A stretch of 17,398 nt of DNA from a bacterium (GTDB taxonomy: Bacteria > JAMCPX01): NCBI GenBank assembly GCA_021815065.1, contig JAKAHI010000004.1, positions 1 through 17,398 of the forward strand. The letters run 5' to 3'. The notes below the pieces were generated by a model. It did no database searches. It saw only the letters and a program-made list of their open reading frames with translations, and was not told the DNA's origin. This document shows positions 6,794 through 14,625 of this stretch, in pieces; positions within the stretch are counted from its first letter, which is position 1, and the number at the start of each line of letters is the position of its first letter. The position numbers were made by a program, and so were the translations under genes.

Positions 6794-8842
6794 ATGGATC
6801 TGAAGATTGGAACCAAACTGACGGCAGGCTTTCTGGGACTTGTGTTTCTGCTGATTGTCGTGAGCGTCGTGGGGTATATGAACATTGCGAGCATTTCCAA
6901 AGCTTCGAAGCAGATCGCAAAGGCTGCGGACATCAGGTCTCTGAGCCTGAGTATTGCCAGGGATTTCGTTCATGAGCAGGACGGGTTTACCGACTACTCG
7001 CTCACCAAACGGACCGACGGCAAGCAGGAGGTCTCAGAATTCGGAGAACGACTTGGGAAAGATGTCGTAAAACTCAAAGGCCTTATTACGGACAGGGATC
7101 AGCTCGATATACTTGATAAACTCGGCCAGACCCACGAGGAATTCCAGACGACCGGAGCTGCCATGTCGGCGTTGTACGTTCAGGGGAAGCATCAGGAAGG
7201 CAATGCGGCAATGACGAAATTCGACGCCACCGTTGGCCGGGTGGAGAAAGACATGACCGATCTTACGGACTATGCCAATAAAAATATAGAGGACGCCTTT
7301 GCTGCAGCGGCGAGTTCACAAAAAGCAGCTAACTCAATGATCTTCACGATAGCACTCCTTGCGGTCGTTTTCGGCCTGGCTCTGGGTATCCTGATATCCC
7401 GATCGATATCAAGACCTATCGTCGAGGTCTCCGGCATTGCAAAGAGGATTGCCAGCGGGGACATCAATCAGGAAGTGATGATCCGGCGGGGCGACGAGAT
7501 AGGGACACTCGCAGACTCGTTCCGGGAGATGATCGCGTACCTGAAGGGAATGGCCGTTACCGCCGACAAGATCGCAGAGGGAGACCTCAGAAGTGAGGTC
7601 ACGCCCAGATCCGAAAAAGACATCCTTGGCAGTGCTTTCAAAAAGATGATCCTCGGTCTGCGGGGCATCACCACGGACACGCGGAACGGGGCAGATCAGA
7701 TGGCGTCAGCATCTTCCGAGATCGCTTCGACGTCTGAGCAGAGTGCGCGGAACAATGAGGCGGCAGCAACCGCTGTCGAGGAAACCACATCAACGATGCA
7801 CGAGATGTCCGCGAACATCCAGAATGTGGCGAAGAACACGCAGGCGCAGGCTTCGTCCGTGACCGAGACCTCGGCGTCCATAGAGCAGTTGGTCAAATCG
7901 GTACAGCGGATCGCCGGCACCGGCCAGCAGCTCGTCGAGCTTTCCCAGAAGACCAAGAAAGTCGTCGAGATCGGGCTGGAGTCCGTGGATAAATCGATAA
8001 AGGGTACGGATGAGATCAACAGTGCCATAACTCGGGCTGCGGACACCATTTCAACCCTGGGATCGCGGGCGGATGACATCGGAAAGATCGTCGATGTTAT
8101 TGACGATATCGCAGAGCAGACGAACCTCCTCGCCTTGAATGCCGCCATTGAAGCCGCTCGTGCGGGCGAGCAGGGACTGGGATTTGCGGTAGTTGCCGAA
8201 GAAGTCAGGAAACTCGCCGAGCGCTCCGCAAAGTCGACCAAAGAAATAGCAGAACTGATTTCGGGGATACAGAAGGAGACGCAGGAAGCCGTCAAACTCA
8301 TGGAAAAATCGACCCAGATCGTCGGAAAAGGGGTCGAATTGAGCAGGCAGGTCGGAGACTCGCTCAAGGTCATCGAGGGCAGCGTGGTGGAGGTCGACCG
8401 GTACTCAAAGGAGATAGGCACGGCCACACAGGAGCAAAGCAGCGGCAGCACGCAGATAGCAAAGGCGGCCGAGAACCTCAGGGAAGTGACGCAGGAGATA
8501 GCCTCGGCAATGGAAGAACAGACATCGGCAGCCGAGCAGATTGTGAAGACCATGGAGAAGATGAGGGAGATGATCCACCAGAACGCTTCGGGCACGGTGG
8601 AGCTTGCGTCGTCGGCAGAACAGCTGCGGTCCCAGGCCGAGAAATTCCAGCAGATCGTGGGCAAGTTTGTTTTCGACGGCACCGAGAAGGCAGAGATCGG
8701 TTTCCGGAAGGAGAAGCGGGTTCCTGCAAAGTCGACCGACGGAAAAGTCGCACCCGATCATGGATTGGGAATGGTGTTGAACAGGGCAGCGGTGCAGGGA
8801 GTTAAACTCGACACCGGCAGGATCTCGCAGGCTCAGGAGTAA
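6794..8842 (+). CDS. Methyl-accepting chemotaxis protein with tandem HAMP
   Basis: A 682-residue transmembrane chemoreceptor. TM1 is about 13-31. An all-helical periplasmic region of about 150 residues (four-helix-bundle type, no Cys or CXXCH) runs to TM2 at about 182-202. A HAMP domain follows at about 203-255, then a second HAMP-like repeat (ADKIAEGDLRSEVTPRSEKD) at about 257-305. The long coiled-coil signalling domain has its highly conserved hairpin tip, EQTNLLALNAAIEAARAGEQ, near residues 440-460, and Glu/Gln-rich methylation helices on both sides (for example EEQTSAAEQ). The tail after about 620 is polar and lacks the NWETF-type pentapeptide that tethers CheR and CheB in some receptors. 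AGGAGG (6780-6785) precedes ATG 6794. The ligand is unknown. As the only receptor in the operon, it probably feeds the CheA encoded here. Confidence 0.95.
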   Translation: MDLKIGTKLTAGFLGLVFLLIVVSVVGYMNIASISKASKQIAKAADIRSLSLSIARDFVHEQDGFTDYSLTKRTDGKQEVSEFGERLGKDVVKLKGLITDRDQLDILDKLGQTHEEFQTTGAAMSALYVQGKHQEGNAAMTKFDATVGRVEKDMTDLTDYANKNIEDAFAAAASSQKAANSMIFTIALLAVVFGLALGILISRSISRPIVEVSGIAKRIASGDINQEVMIRRGDEIGTLADSFREMIAYLKGMAVTADKIAEGDLRSEVTPRSEKDILGSAFKKMILGLRGITTDTRNGADQMASASSEIASTSEQSARNNEAAATAVEETTSTMHEMSANIQNVAKNTQAQASSVTETSASIEQLVKSVQRIAGTGQQLVELSQKTKKVVEIGLESVDKSIKGTDEINSAITRAADTISTLGSRADDIGKIVDVIDDIAEQTNLLALNAAIEAARAGEQGLGFAVVAEEVRKLAERSAKSTKEIAELISGIQKETQEAVKLMEKSTQIVGKGVELSRQVGDSLKVIEGSVVEVDRYSKEIGTATQEQSSGSTQIAKAAENLREVTQEIASAMEEQTSAAEQIVKTMEKMREMIHQNASGTVELASSAEQLRSQAEKFQQIVGKFVFDGTEKAEIGFRKEKRVPAKSTDGKVAPDHGLGMVLNRAAVQGVKLDTGRISQAQE

Positions 8843-8850
8843 TCGGCCCG

Positions 8851-9711
8851 ATGCTTACGTACGAGGAATTCAGGCTTTTTAGCGAGCTCATCTACCAGGA
8901 GTCCGGAATCTACCTGAAAGAAAACAGGAAGGACTTTCTCGAGAGCAGGCTGGTAAAACGGATGCTCGCCACTGGAATAACGAGCCCGTACTGGTATTAT
9001 AAGCTCGTTTCGGAGAAAAAGGAGTCGGAACTTCTTTTGCTGCTCGATCTCCTGACGGTAAACGAGACCTCCCTGTTCAGAAACAAGCCGCAGATAGACC
9101 TTTTCAGGAATGTCATTCTGCCGGATCTTACGGAGAGGAAACAAGCTGGTGGTGACAGGAACCTGAAGATCTGGTCCGCGGGATGTTCGACTGGTGAAGA
9201 GCCGTACACGATAGCAATGGAGGTCTGCGAGGCCGTTCCCGGCTGCAGCGGCTGGGATATCAGAATCTTTGCCTCGGACCTCAGCATGACGGCCCTTGAG
9301 ATCGCGGTCAGGGGTGAATACACCGGAGTGAAGGTCCATGCCACGACGGAGGATTATTATATCGGCAGGTATTTTGAGAAAAACGGTGATGGGTACAGGG
9401 TGAAAGATGCGTTAAAAAAAATGATCGTTTTTGATTTTCACAACCTCAAGAACGACAACGGCCTCGGCGGTCTCGATGTCATATTCTGCAGGAATGTCAT
9501 GATTTACTTCGACGAGCAGGAGCAGAGAAAGCTTGTCGCAAGGTTCTGGAACAGCCTGAACCCCGGGGGCTATCTCCTGCTCGGCCATGCAGAGAGTCTT
9601 CACGGCTGGGACACGGGGTTCCAGTTTATCTATGACAACAAGGGGACGGCATACCGTAAGGACGAGCGGCAGGAAGGCAATCATCATTTGCGTCAAAAGG
9701 AGATGAAATGA
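8851..9711 (+). CDS. cheR: CheR chemoreceptor methyltransferase
   Basis: A 286-residue cytoplasmic SAM-dependent methyltransferase that methylates glutamates on the MCP during adaptation. The N-terminal helical domain ends in the family signature VNETSLFRNKPQ (about 70-81). The SAM-binding loop IWSAGCSTGEEPYTIAM starts near residue 107, and the second motif, VIFCRNVMIYF, is at 210-220. AGGAG inside the end of the MCP gene serves as ribosome site; the gap to that gene is 8 nt. The stop overlaps the next start (ATGA), which suggests coupled translation. Confidence 0.95.
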   Translation: MLTYEEFRLFSELIYQESGIYLKENRKDFLESRLVKRMLATGITSPYWYYKLVSEKKESELLLLLDLLTVNETSLFRNKPQIDLFRNVILPDLTERKQAGGDRNLKIWSAGCSTGEEPYTIAMEVCEAVPGCSGWDIRIFASDLSMTALEIAVRGEYTGVKVHATTEDYYIGRYFEKNGDGYRVKDALKKMIVFDFHNLKNDNGLGGLDVIFCRNVMIYFDEQEQRKLVARFWNSLNPGGYLLLGHAESLHGWDTGFQFIYDNKGTAYRKDERQEGNHHLRQKEMK

Positions 9712-10070
9712 ACATCCTTTGTGCCGATGACGACAAGAATTTCGGTATCGTCTTAAAACGGGAATTGGAGGAAGATGGTCACCGCGTAGACCTTGCGGGT
9801 GATGGTGTGGAGGCCGTTTTGAAATTTACCGATAAGAAATACGACTTTGTTCTCATCGATATCAGGATGCCAATGCTCGACGGCATCGGCGCTGTACGGG
9901 TGATCAAAGCCATGGACCCGGATGTGCCTGCGATTACCTATTCTGGGAGCGCCGGCAGTCGGGAGATATCAGAGTCCATGCAGGCCGGTGTTGTGCGGTG
10001 TCTGGTCAAGCCCTTCGAGCTTGCGCAGCTCAAGGAAGAGATCATGAGATATGCCGCGAGGCAACCATGA
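9708..10070 (+). CDS. Single-domain response regulator between cheR and cheA
   Basis: A 120-residue stand-alone receiver domain. Acidic pocket D7-D9, phospho-acceptor D51 in VLIDIRMP, the Ser of TYSGS in the Thr/Ser switch position, and the Lys of LVKPFE are all present, so it should be phosphorylated. It has no output domain. It overlaps cheR and cheA by ATGA at both ends, tying its supply to them. It differs clearly from the two later CheY-like receivers; for example, its VDLAGDGVEAV segment is more like receivers of large multi-domain regulators. It could carry output to the motor, act as a phosphate sink, or serve another output. The sequence does not decide. Confidence 0.88.
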   Translation: MNILCADDDKNFGIVLKRELEEDGHRVDLAGDGVEAVLKFTDKKYDFVLIDIRMPMLDGIGAVRVIKAMDPDVPAITYSGSAGSREISESMQAGVVRCLVKPFELAQLKEEIMRYAARQP

Positions 10071-12193
10071 CCAGGAACATGGAATACCTCGACGACAGGG
10101 AGTTTGAGGAACTAAAGAAGGTGTTTTATACCCAGGCGTACGAGATCATGGACGACCTTCAGGACTCAGTGCTGATGCTTGAGGCCGAGCCGGACAACGT
10201 AGATGCCCTGCAGGCTGTGAAACGGTATGTGCATACCCTGAAGGGTGATTCTAATTCTTTCGGATTGACCGCGGTAGGAACGCTCTGTCACCGGATTGAG
10301 GACATGCTACCGTCTCTTCTCGACGGTAAAGGACACGTGGAGCACGATGCGGTAGACTTGCTGTTAAATTCCCTCGACGCCGTGAACAAACTCCTGGAGG
10401 AGGGCGAACGGGGTGCAGAGAGCGGAGATATAAAACATATCATTGCGAAGATCGACAGCTTCCTGAATGGCCGGGGAAACCCAGTATCCGTTGCCGGGCC
10501 CTTAACACCGGAACATACCGAATACCAGCAGCTCCGGATACGGAATGCGCTGGAAGCGGGCATTCAGCTCTACGAGGCGGAGGCGGTCTTCCATCCCCTG
10601 TGCGGTGAGAGGAGCGTTGCCGCATTGATGGTCGTACAAAAGCTGAACGGCATGGGACAGTTAATCCGTTCGGTCCCGGATACGGAGGGTGGAGATATCG
10701 ACAGGTCGGACAGGATAACTTTTTTCTTCAGTTCCGGTTATTCCGTAGAAGAATTAAGAAAAACACTCTTTATCCCCGGTATTACCCATGAGATCACCGT
10801 CAGTGTATGGAACGGTGCACCCGGTTTGCAGGACACCAGTCATGGACTGCATGGTACGGGTAACGCGGCGGAGGCGCCGGGAACGGCGCCGAAGAGCGCC
10901 GCGGCAAGCCAGCAAAACGATAAGAGCGAGATGCTGAGGGTCGAGGCGTCAAAAGTTGATAACCTTATGAACCTCGCCGGAGAGCTTATTATTGCACACT
11001 CGATGATAGAGCAAATAGCGAAAGATGCCGCGAGCGATACCGTGCGTACGGACATTGCGGCGCGTCTCTTTTCTGCACACGGATACATGGAGCGGACTGT
11101 CTCCGATATGCAGAAGGGGATCATGAAGATGCGCATGGTGCCGATCAACCATCTCTTCAGGCGGTTCCCCAAGGTGGTCAGGGAACTATCCGCGGAGAAA
11201 GGCAAACTGGTGCGGCTCGATATTTCCGGACGGGAAACTGAGCTTGACAAGGGCATTGTCGATTCACTGTGGGAGCCGCTCTCGCACATCATCAGAAACG
11301 CGATCGACCATGGGATGGAGACACCGTCGGACAGGAGGACTATCGGTAAACCCGAAGAAGGTGTTGTTGCCCTGAAGGCATTCCACGAAGCCGGCTACAT
11401 CGTCATAGAAGCTTCCGATGACGGGAAAGGGATAGATACCGGGACCCTGAAGAAGAAGGCCGTGGAGAACGGTCTTCTGACAGAACAGGACATACAGGTC
11501 CTGCCGGATTCCGGTGCTCTCGATCTCATATTCCTGCCCGGACTCAGTACATCGGAGACGGTCAGCGAAACGTCTGGCCGGGGGATAGGTATGGACGTGG
11601 TGAAATCGACCCTGAAAGGAATGAAGGGCTCCGTAGAGGTAGAGTCGACCCCGGGCAGGGGAACGAAATTCACCCTTCGGCTGCCCCTGACCCTGGCCGT
11701 GATAAAAGCGCTCCTGATCGGTACCGGGGACAGGATTTATGCAGTTCCTGTTTCGGCGGTCACGGAGGTTGCACGGGTCATGCAGAGCGACCTTACCACC
11801 ATAAACGGTAAGGACAGCCTCGTCCTCAGGGACAGGATAATTTCCATTATCCGTCTGCACGCGCTGTTCGGGTTTCCTGACGGCGGTGACCGGAAGAAGC
11901 AGTTTATTCTGATCGTGGGTATCGGAGATAAAAAAGTAGGTCTCATGGTCGAACGCCTGATCGGCCAGCAGGAGATCGTTATCAAGGCGGTACAGGACCA
12001 GTACGCCGGATCGGGGCTGATAACCGGCGCTTCAATACTCGGGGATGGGCGGGTTGTCCTTATCCTGGACGCCCCGGCTGTCGTTAGGAAGGCGGCTGAG
12101 GAAGAGAGCGCAAAATTCAGGGTACGGGACCGCACTACCATGATTGGGGATCGGGAAGATCGTGGTGTGGCGCGGAGAGGCATTCTGCCATGA
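10067..12193 (+). CDS. cheA: CheA chemotaxis histidine kinase
   Basis: A 708-residue cytoplasmic kinase of the receptor array. ATG 10067 overlaps the previous stop (ATGA) and has GAGG upstream; an in-frame start at 9998 would run inside the receiver gene and adds no domain. P1 (HPt) carries the phospho-acceptor H56 in VHTLKGDSNSFG. A region at about 145-250 looks like a P2-type response-regulator docking domain, followed by an Ala/Gly-rich linker (about 250-288). P3 dimerisation starts EMLRVEASKVDNLMNLAGEL near 288. P4 ATPase: N-box HIIRNAIDHGME at 407, G1 DDGKGID at 451, G2 GRGIGMDVV at about 504. P5, a CheW-like domain, fills about 545-680. All key residues are present. It should phosphorylate the CheB and CheY-type receivers encoded around it. 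Confidence 0.96.
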   Translation: MTRNMEYLDDREFEELKKVFYTQAYEIMDDLQDSVLMLEAEPDNVDALQAVKRYVHTLKGDSNSFGLTAVGTLCHRIEDMLPSLLDGKGHVEHDAVDLLLNSLDAVNKLLEEGERGAESGDIKHIIAKIDSFLNGRGNPVSVAGPLTPEHTEYQQLRIRNALEAGIQLYEAEAVFHPLCGERSVAALMVVQKLNGMGQLIRSVPDTEGGDIDRSDRITFFFSSGYSVEELRKTLFIPGITHEITVSVWNGAPGLQDTSHGLHGTGNAAEAPGTAPKSAAASQQNDKSEMLRVEASKVDNLMNLAGELIIAHSMIEQIAKDAASDTVRTDIAARLFSAHGYMERTVSDMQKGIMKMRMVPINHLFRRFPKVVRELSAEKGKLVRLDISGRETELDKGIVDSLWEPLSHIIRNAIDHGMETPSDRRTIGKPEEGVVALKAFHEAGYIVIEASDDGKGIDTGTLKKKAVENGLLTEQDIQVLPDSGALDLIFLPGLSTSETVSETSGRGIGMDVVKSTLKGMKGSVEVESTPGRGTKFTLRLPLTLAVIKALLIGTGDRIYAVPVSAVTEVARVMQSDLTTINGKDSLVLRDRIISIIRLHALFGFPDGGDRKKQFILIVGIGDKKVGLMVERLIGQQEIVIKAVQDQYAGSGLITGASILGDGRVVLILDAPAVVRKAAEEESAKFRVRDRTTMIGDREDRGVARRGILP

Positions 12194-13287
12194 AAAAGAT
12201 TAGAGTCCTTGTGGTTGATGATTCGGCTCTCATGAGGAAGATGATTCCCTACATACTCGGTTCCGATCCTGAAATAGAGGTTGTGGGCACGGCCATGGAC
12301 GGTCTCTTTGCCCTGAAAAAGATCGAGGTCCTGAAACCGGATGTGATCACCCTCGATATAAACATGCCGAGGATGGACGGCATCGACACGCTCAGGCATA
12401 TCGTGGAGGATTTCGGGACACCGGCCATCATTCTCAGTTCTCTGACAAACAAGGACGCCGAATTGACGCTGCAGGCACTCGAGATAGGCGCCTTCGACTT
12501 TGTGACAAAACCGCAGGACGCGGTTTCCGTCCATATCCAGGAGATCGGCGTCGAACTTATAGAGAAGGTCAAGTCCGCTTTTGCAAACCCGCAGGCCAGG
12601 TTTAAGCTCAAAAAAGTCAGGCCCGCAACAGTCAAAAAGAAAACAGAGCCGCTTTTCCTAAGGAACCCGGCAGACAGGGTCCTGGCTATCGGCGTATCAA
12701 CTGGTGGACCGAATGCCCTCAGTTATTTACTGCCCCAGATACCAGCGGATTTTCCAGCGGCGATACTAATCGTCCAGCATATGCCGCCGGGATTTACTAA
12801 AATGTTCGCCATGCGGTTGGATTCGACCTGCGCTATAGAAGTGAAAGAGGCGGCAGACGGGGACATTGTCCTCCCGGGTAGGGCATTGATTGCTCCGGGT
12901 GACTACCACCTGAAGGTGAAAAGAATGCCGCAGGGGACGATCGTTGTTCTGAGCAAGTCTCCGCCAGTGAGCTCCCACCGTCCTTCTGCAGACGTACTTT
13001 TCCGTTCGGTCGCTGCCGAATACGGGAGCAGTGCGACCGGCCTCATCATGAGCGGGATGGGGAGCGACGGTGCGGAGGGCATCGGGGAGATAATGGTACA
13101 GGGAGGGCTGACGGTTGCACAGGACGAGAGGACCTGCGTAGTGTTCGGCATGCCGAAGGCTGCGATAGAAATGAACCATATCGGAAAGGTCCTGTCTCTC
13201 GATTCTATGGCGGGCTTTTTAATCAGTCATTTTAAAATGGAGCAGGAGGCCTGTACGGACGCGTCTTGCGTACAGCGGCAGGCTTGA
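12190..13287 (+). CDS. cheB: CheB chemoreceptor methylesterase/deamidase
   Basis: A 365-residue two-domain adaptation enzyme that removes methyl groups from, or deamidates, MCP glutamates and opposes CheR. The receiver domain (1-120) has D10-D11, phospho-acceptor D56 in VITLDINMP and the Lys of FVTKPQ. A basic linker of about 40 residues follows. The esterase domain carries the catalytic triad: S170 in GVSTGGPNAL, H197 in VQHMPPG and D293 in SGMGSDGAEG. ATGA overlap with cheA indicates coupled translation. The length is normal. Confidence 0.96.
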   Translation: MKKIRVLVVDDSALMRKMIPYILGSDPEIEVVGTAMDGLFALKKIEVLKPDVITLDINMPRMDGIDTLRHIVEDFGTPAIILSSLTNKDAELTLQALEIGAFDFVTKPQDAVSVHIQEIGVELIEKVKSAFANPQARFKLKKVRPATVKKKTEPLFLRNPADRVLAIGVSTGGPNALSYLLPQIPADFPAAILIVQHMPPGFTKMFAMRLDSTCAIEVKEAADGDIVLPGRALIAPGDYHLKVKRMPQGTIVVLSKSPPVSSHRPSADVLFRSVAAEYGSSATGLIMSGMGSDGAEGIGEIMVQGGLTVAQDERTCVVFGMPKAAIEMNHIGKVLSLDSMAGFLISHFKMEQEACTDASCVQRQA

Positions 13288-13311
13288 CCAGGTCCCAATA
13301 GGAGGATAACT

Positions 13312-13722
13312 ATGGAACAGAACTTTGCAGTACCTGCGAATGCGTTCAGGTGTCTCATCGCCGATGACTCCGCATTTGCACGGAGTAACATGGCAAAGAC
13401 GATTTCAACGGCAGGGGGGAATGTTGTGGGAGAAGCGGCAAACGGCATAGAGGCGGTGGACCTCTATAGCAGGCTGAAGCCTGATCTCGTGCTCCTGGAC
13501 ATTACAATGCCACAACTCGATGGCGTTGAGACGCTCCGGAGGATCATGGAAAGCGATAAGGACGCAAAGGTGATTATCGTGAGTTCCCTGGGACATAAGG
13601 AGATGATATGGAAGGCGATATGCCTCGGTGCAAAGAGTTTTATTACCAAGCCCTATAAGCCTGGTTATGTGGCGATGATGGTCAGGTCTATCCTCGATAT
13701 GAAGGGCGGAGGTGCCCAATGA
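13312..13722 (+). CDS. CheY-like response regulator, first of the pair flanking cheX
   Basis: A 136-residue single receiver domain. D18-D19 form the acidic pocket, D63 in LLDITMP is the phospho-acceptor, SS of VSSLGH holds the switch position, and the Lys of ITKPYKP is conserved. A leader of about 11 residues precedes the domain. AGGAGG (13300-13305) lies 6 nt before ATG 13312, the strongest ribosome site in this half of the operon, so it may be made in excess over CheA and CheB. Its stop overlaps the start of the CheX-type phosphatase gene (ATGA), which suggests that this receiver is a CheX substrate. It is a candidate motor-binding CheY. Confidence 0.92.
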   Translation: MEQNFAVPANAFRCLIADDSAFARSNMAKTISTAGGNVVGEAANGIEAVDLYSRLKPDLVLLDITMPQLDGVETLRRIMESDKDAKVIIVSSLGHKEMIWKAICLGAKSFITKPYKPGYVAMMVRSILDMKGGGAQ

Positions 13723-14180
13723 GGTTCGAATACATAGATCCCTTTGTCAATTCTACGATAGATGTTCTCCACAGCTTCATCCCGTCGGACATCACCCGCG
13801 GTGCCCTTTCCCTGCGGAGCGGATACGAGATGCAGTACGATATCGCGGTCGGGATAAACCTGAGCGGTGATTCCGAGGGGAGCGTTTTCCTGAACATGAC
13901 AACCGAGACCGCCGTCAAACTATGCAACCTGATGAACGGGGTAGAGCTTGACGATCTTACGTCTCTCGGGCTGGATTCGATATCCGAGCTTGCGAATATG
14001 ATCACCGGCAATGCCACCAGCGTCCTCAATGATATGGGATTCGGCCTGGAGGTCCATCCGCCGCTGGTTGCCGCAAACGGCGGCGAAGCGGCAAGGACAT
14101 TCGAAGTGGAGATATTCCAGATACCGCTCTTCACGGAGTGTGGTGAAATCAAGGTCAACATTGCCCTGAAGACAAACTGA
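13719..14180 (+). CDS. cheX: CheX-type CheY-P phosphatase
   Basis: A 153-residue cytoplasmic protein of the CheC/CheX/FliY family, which dephosphorylates CheY-P. The family signature ExxN is present once: E90 and N93 in SELANMITGNATSVL. This single active helix fits CheX; CheC has two. The C-terminal part (HPPLVAANGG, then strands ending VNIALKTN) fits the CheX fold. No CheZ, CheC or CheD gene is visible here, so this is the only evident signal-termination enzyme. It overlaps the preceding receiver (ATGA) and is followed after 14 nt by another, so it sits between two possible substrates. Confidence 0.88.
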   Translation: MRFEYIDPFVNSTIDVLHSFIPSDITRGALSLRSGYEMQYDIAVGINLSGDSEGSVFLNMTTETAVKLCNLMNGVELDDLTSLGLDSISELANMITGNATSVLNDMGFGLEVHPPLVAANGGEAARTFEVEIFQIPLFTECGEIKVNIALKTN

Positions 14181-14194
14181 CGGAGGACAAATCT

Positions 14195-14596
14195 ATGGAC
14201 GATATGGTTTTTAAAAGGGTACTCGTAGTAGATGATTCGACAACGATGCGCATGTTTCTCTCTTTTACGCTGAAGAAAGTCCTGCATGGTATTGCGGTGA
14301 CGGAGGCCGTCCACGGTGCCGATGCTTTGGAAAAACTCAAGCGCAATGATTTTGACCTTGTGCTCTCGGACATGTCCATGCCCGTGATGGACGGCGCTCA
14401 GCTAATCGGTGAGATACGGGGTCCGCTGCAGATAAAGGTTCCTATTATCGTCATCACGACAAAGGGAGAGGAAGCCGACAGGGACAGAGGGCTCTCAATG
14501 GGGGCTAACGGGTATATAACAAAACCTGTTCAGTTCCAGGAGTTAAAAGAGGCGGTCCTGAGGTGTCTGCGAATCGGCACGGTCATACCGGTATAG
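14195..14596 (+). CDS. CheY-like response regulator, second of the pair flanking cheX
   Basis: A 133-residue single receiver domain. D13-D14 acidic pocket, phospho-acceptor D59 in LVLSDMSMP, Thr-Thr of VITTKGEEAD in the switch region and the Lys of YITKPVQ. The start VLVVDDSTTMRMFL and the segment TTKGEEADRDRGLSMGANGY are typical of chemotaxis CheY proteins. GGAGG (14182-14186) is 8 nt upstream of ATG 14195. It is the third stand-alone receiver in the operon, and clearly diverged from the other two, so a recent tandem duplication is unlikely. Its division of labour with them is unknown. Confidence 0.92.
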   Translation: MDDMVFKRVLVVDDSTTMRMFLSFTLKKVLHGIAVTEAVHGADALEKLKRNDFDLVLSDMSMPVMDGAQLIGEIRGPLQIKVPIIVITTKGEEADRDRGLSMGANGYITKPVQFQELKEAVLRCLRIGTVIPV

Positions 14597-14625
14597 AGTA
14601 GAGCCGGCAGTTGAAAGGGGAGAAG

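Noticed and set aside
7696..8682. A 328-codon open frame on the - strand inside the MCP gene
   Set aside because: It is antisense to the strongly conserved MCP signalling domain, is rich in Ser and Ala as expected of a shadow frame, and has no recognisable motif.
9998..10066. An earlier in-frame start for CheA at 9998
   Set aside because: It would lie inside the receiver gene, and the added residues carry no domain. ATG 10067 shows the ATGA coupling seen at other junctions in this operon.
11737..12534. A 265-codon - strand frame across the cheA/cheB junction
   Set aside because: It is antisense to the CheW-like domain of CheA and the receiver of CheB, both intact, and has no motif or upstream ribosome site that I could support.
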